Shown: piece after piece, positions 5,910 to 6,031 of the stretch
Numbering within the stretch: the first letter of the stretch is position 1
Layout: the number at the start of each line of letters is the position of its first letter
NCBI GenBank assembly: GCA_036675565.1
Contig: JAKFER010000172.1
Span: forward strand, 1-6,031
DNA: 6,031 bases
Direction of reading: 5' to 3'
DNA from: JACCYQ01 sp036675565
Lineage (GTDB): Bacteria > Bacteroidota > Bacteroidia > Chitinophagales > Chitinophagaceae
Program-made: the position numbers and the translations under genes
The notes under the pieces: generated by a model
Databases searched by the model: none
Seen by the model: only the letters and a program-made list of their open reading frames with translations
What the model was told of the DNA's origin: nothing

Positions 5910-6031
5910 TTAAACCCAGTCTTTCGGATGCAGGCATACCTGCCACAATTTATCTTCTTCACTACCGGGTAGTGGTGTAAAGTTATATTCAAATCGAACG
6001 GTAGGAGGCAGGCTCATTAAAATACTCTCCG
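5910..6031 (-). CDS. hemF: HemF C-terminus, oxygen-dependent coproporphyrinogen III oxidase (5' part outside window)
   Basis: Only the last 39 residues and the TAA stop are present. They start ESILMSLPPTVRFEY, continue through TPLPGSEEDKLWQVCL and end HPKDWV. The ESILMS-PP-VR-EY block and the DWV ending are characteristic of HemF, which oxidatively decarboxylates coproporphyrinogen III to protoporphyrinogen IX using oxygen, late in heme synthesis. The fragment is too short for active-site residues to be checked. It lies 12 bases upstream of hemB in the same direction, consistent with a small heme operon. Possession of HemF implies that the organism lives with oxygen at least part of the time. 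This is inference from the enzyme's chemistry. Confidence 0.88.
   Translation of the reverse strand, partial: ESILMSLPPTVRFEYNFTPLPGSEEDKLWQVCLHPKDWV

Overview
This window looks like a chromosomal fragment from a Bacteroidota genome. Family Chitinophagaceae or a close relative is my guess. Three things support the phylum: a fused lpxC/fabZ gene; promoter-like TAnnTTTG boxes in place of the usual -10 hexamer, with no strong Shine-Dalgarno sequences; and the order HD-phosphohydrolase, lpxD, lpxC/fabZ, which as I recall is common there. All six genes lie on the minus strand, so transcription runs from high to low coordinates.

Right end (4923-6031): the last 39 residues of HemF (oxygen-dependent coproporphyrinogen III oxidase) are followed 12 bases later by a complete hemB (porphobilinogen synthase). 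They look like one heme-biosynthesis transcription unit whose promoter lies outside the window. HemB has the Asp-type metal site, without the zinc-binding cysteines. Downstream of hemB, 4832-4938 is a chain of short tandem repeats (units of about 7 bp, then 8 bp), and the last array runs into the hemB stop codon.

Middle (1585-4824): a good Bacteroidota-type promoter (TTTG, 21 bases, TAGTTTTG) precedes an HD-domain phosphohydrolase gene whose real start is most likely at 4759. lpxD follows 12 bases later, and a family-2-like glycosyltransferase gene follows 22 bases after that. These three are probably co-transcribed.

Left end (1-1584): 472 bases without a convincing gene separate the glycosyltransferase from lpxC/fabZ. 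This gap holds a perfect 10-bp A/T-rich hairpin whose loop is complementary to a nearby downstream segment, a 59-codon ORF of doubtful reality, and a TATATTTG box just before lpxC/fabZ. The lpxC/fabZ gene runs off the left edge shortly after entering its FabZ domain.

Together LpxC and LpxD carry out the second and third steps of lipid A synthesis, and FabZ supplies the competing fatty-acid elongation branch. The glycosyltransferase may act on the cell envelope, but its substrate cannot be read from the sequence. I see no CRISPR array, transposase, tRNA, rRNA or defence system, and no clear new multi-gene system. The most unusual material is in the two intergenic regions.
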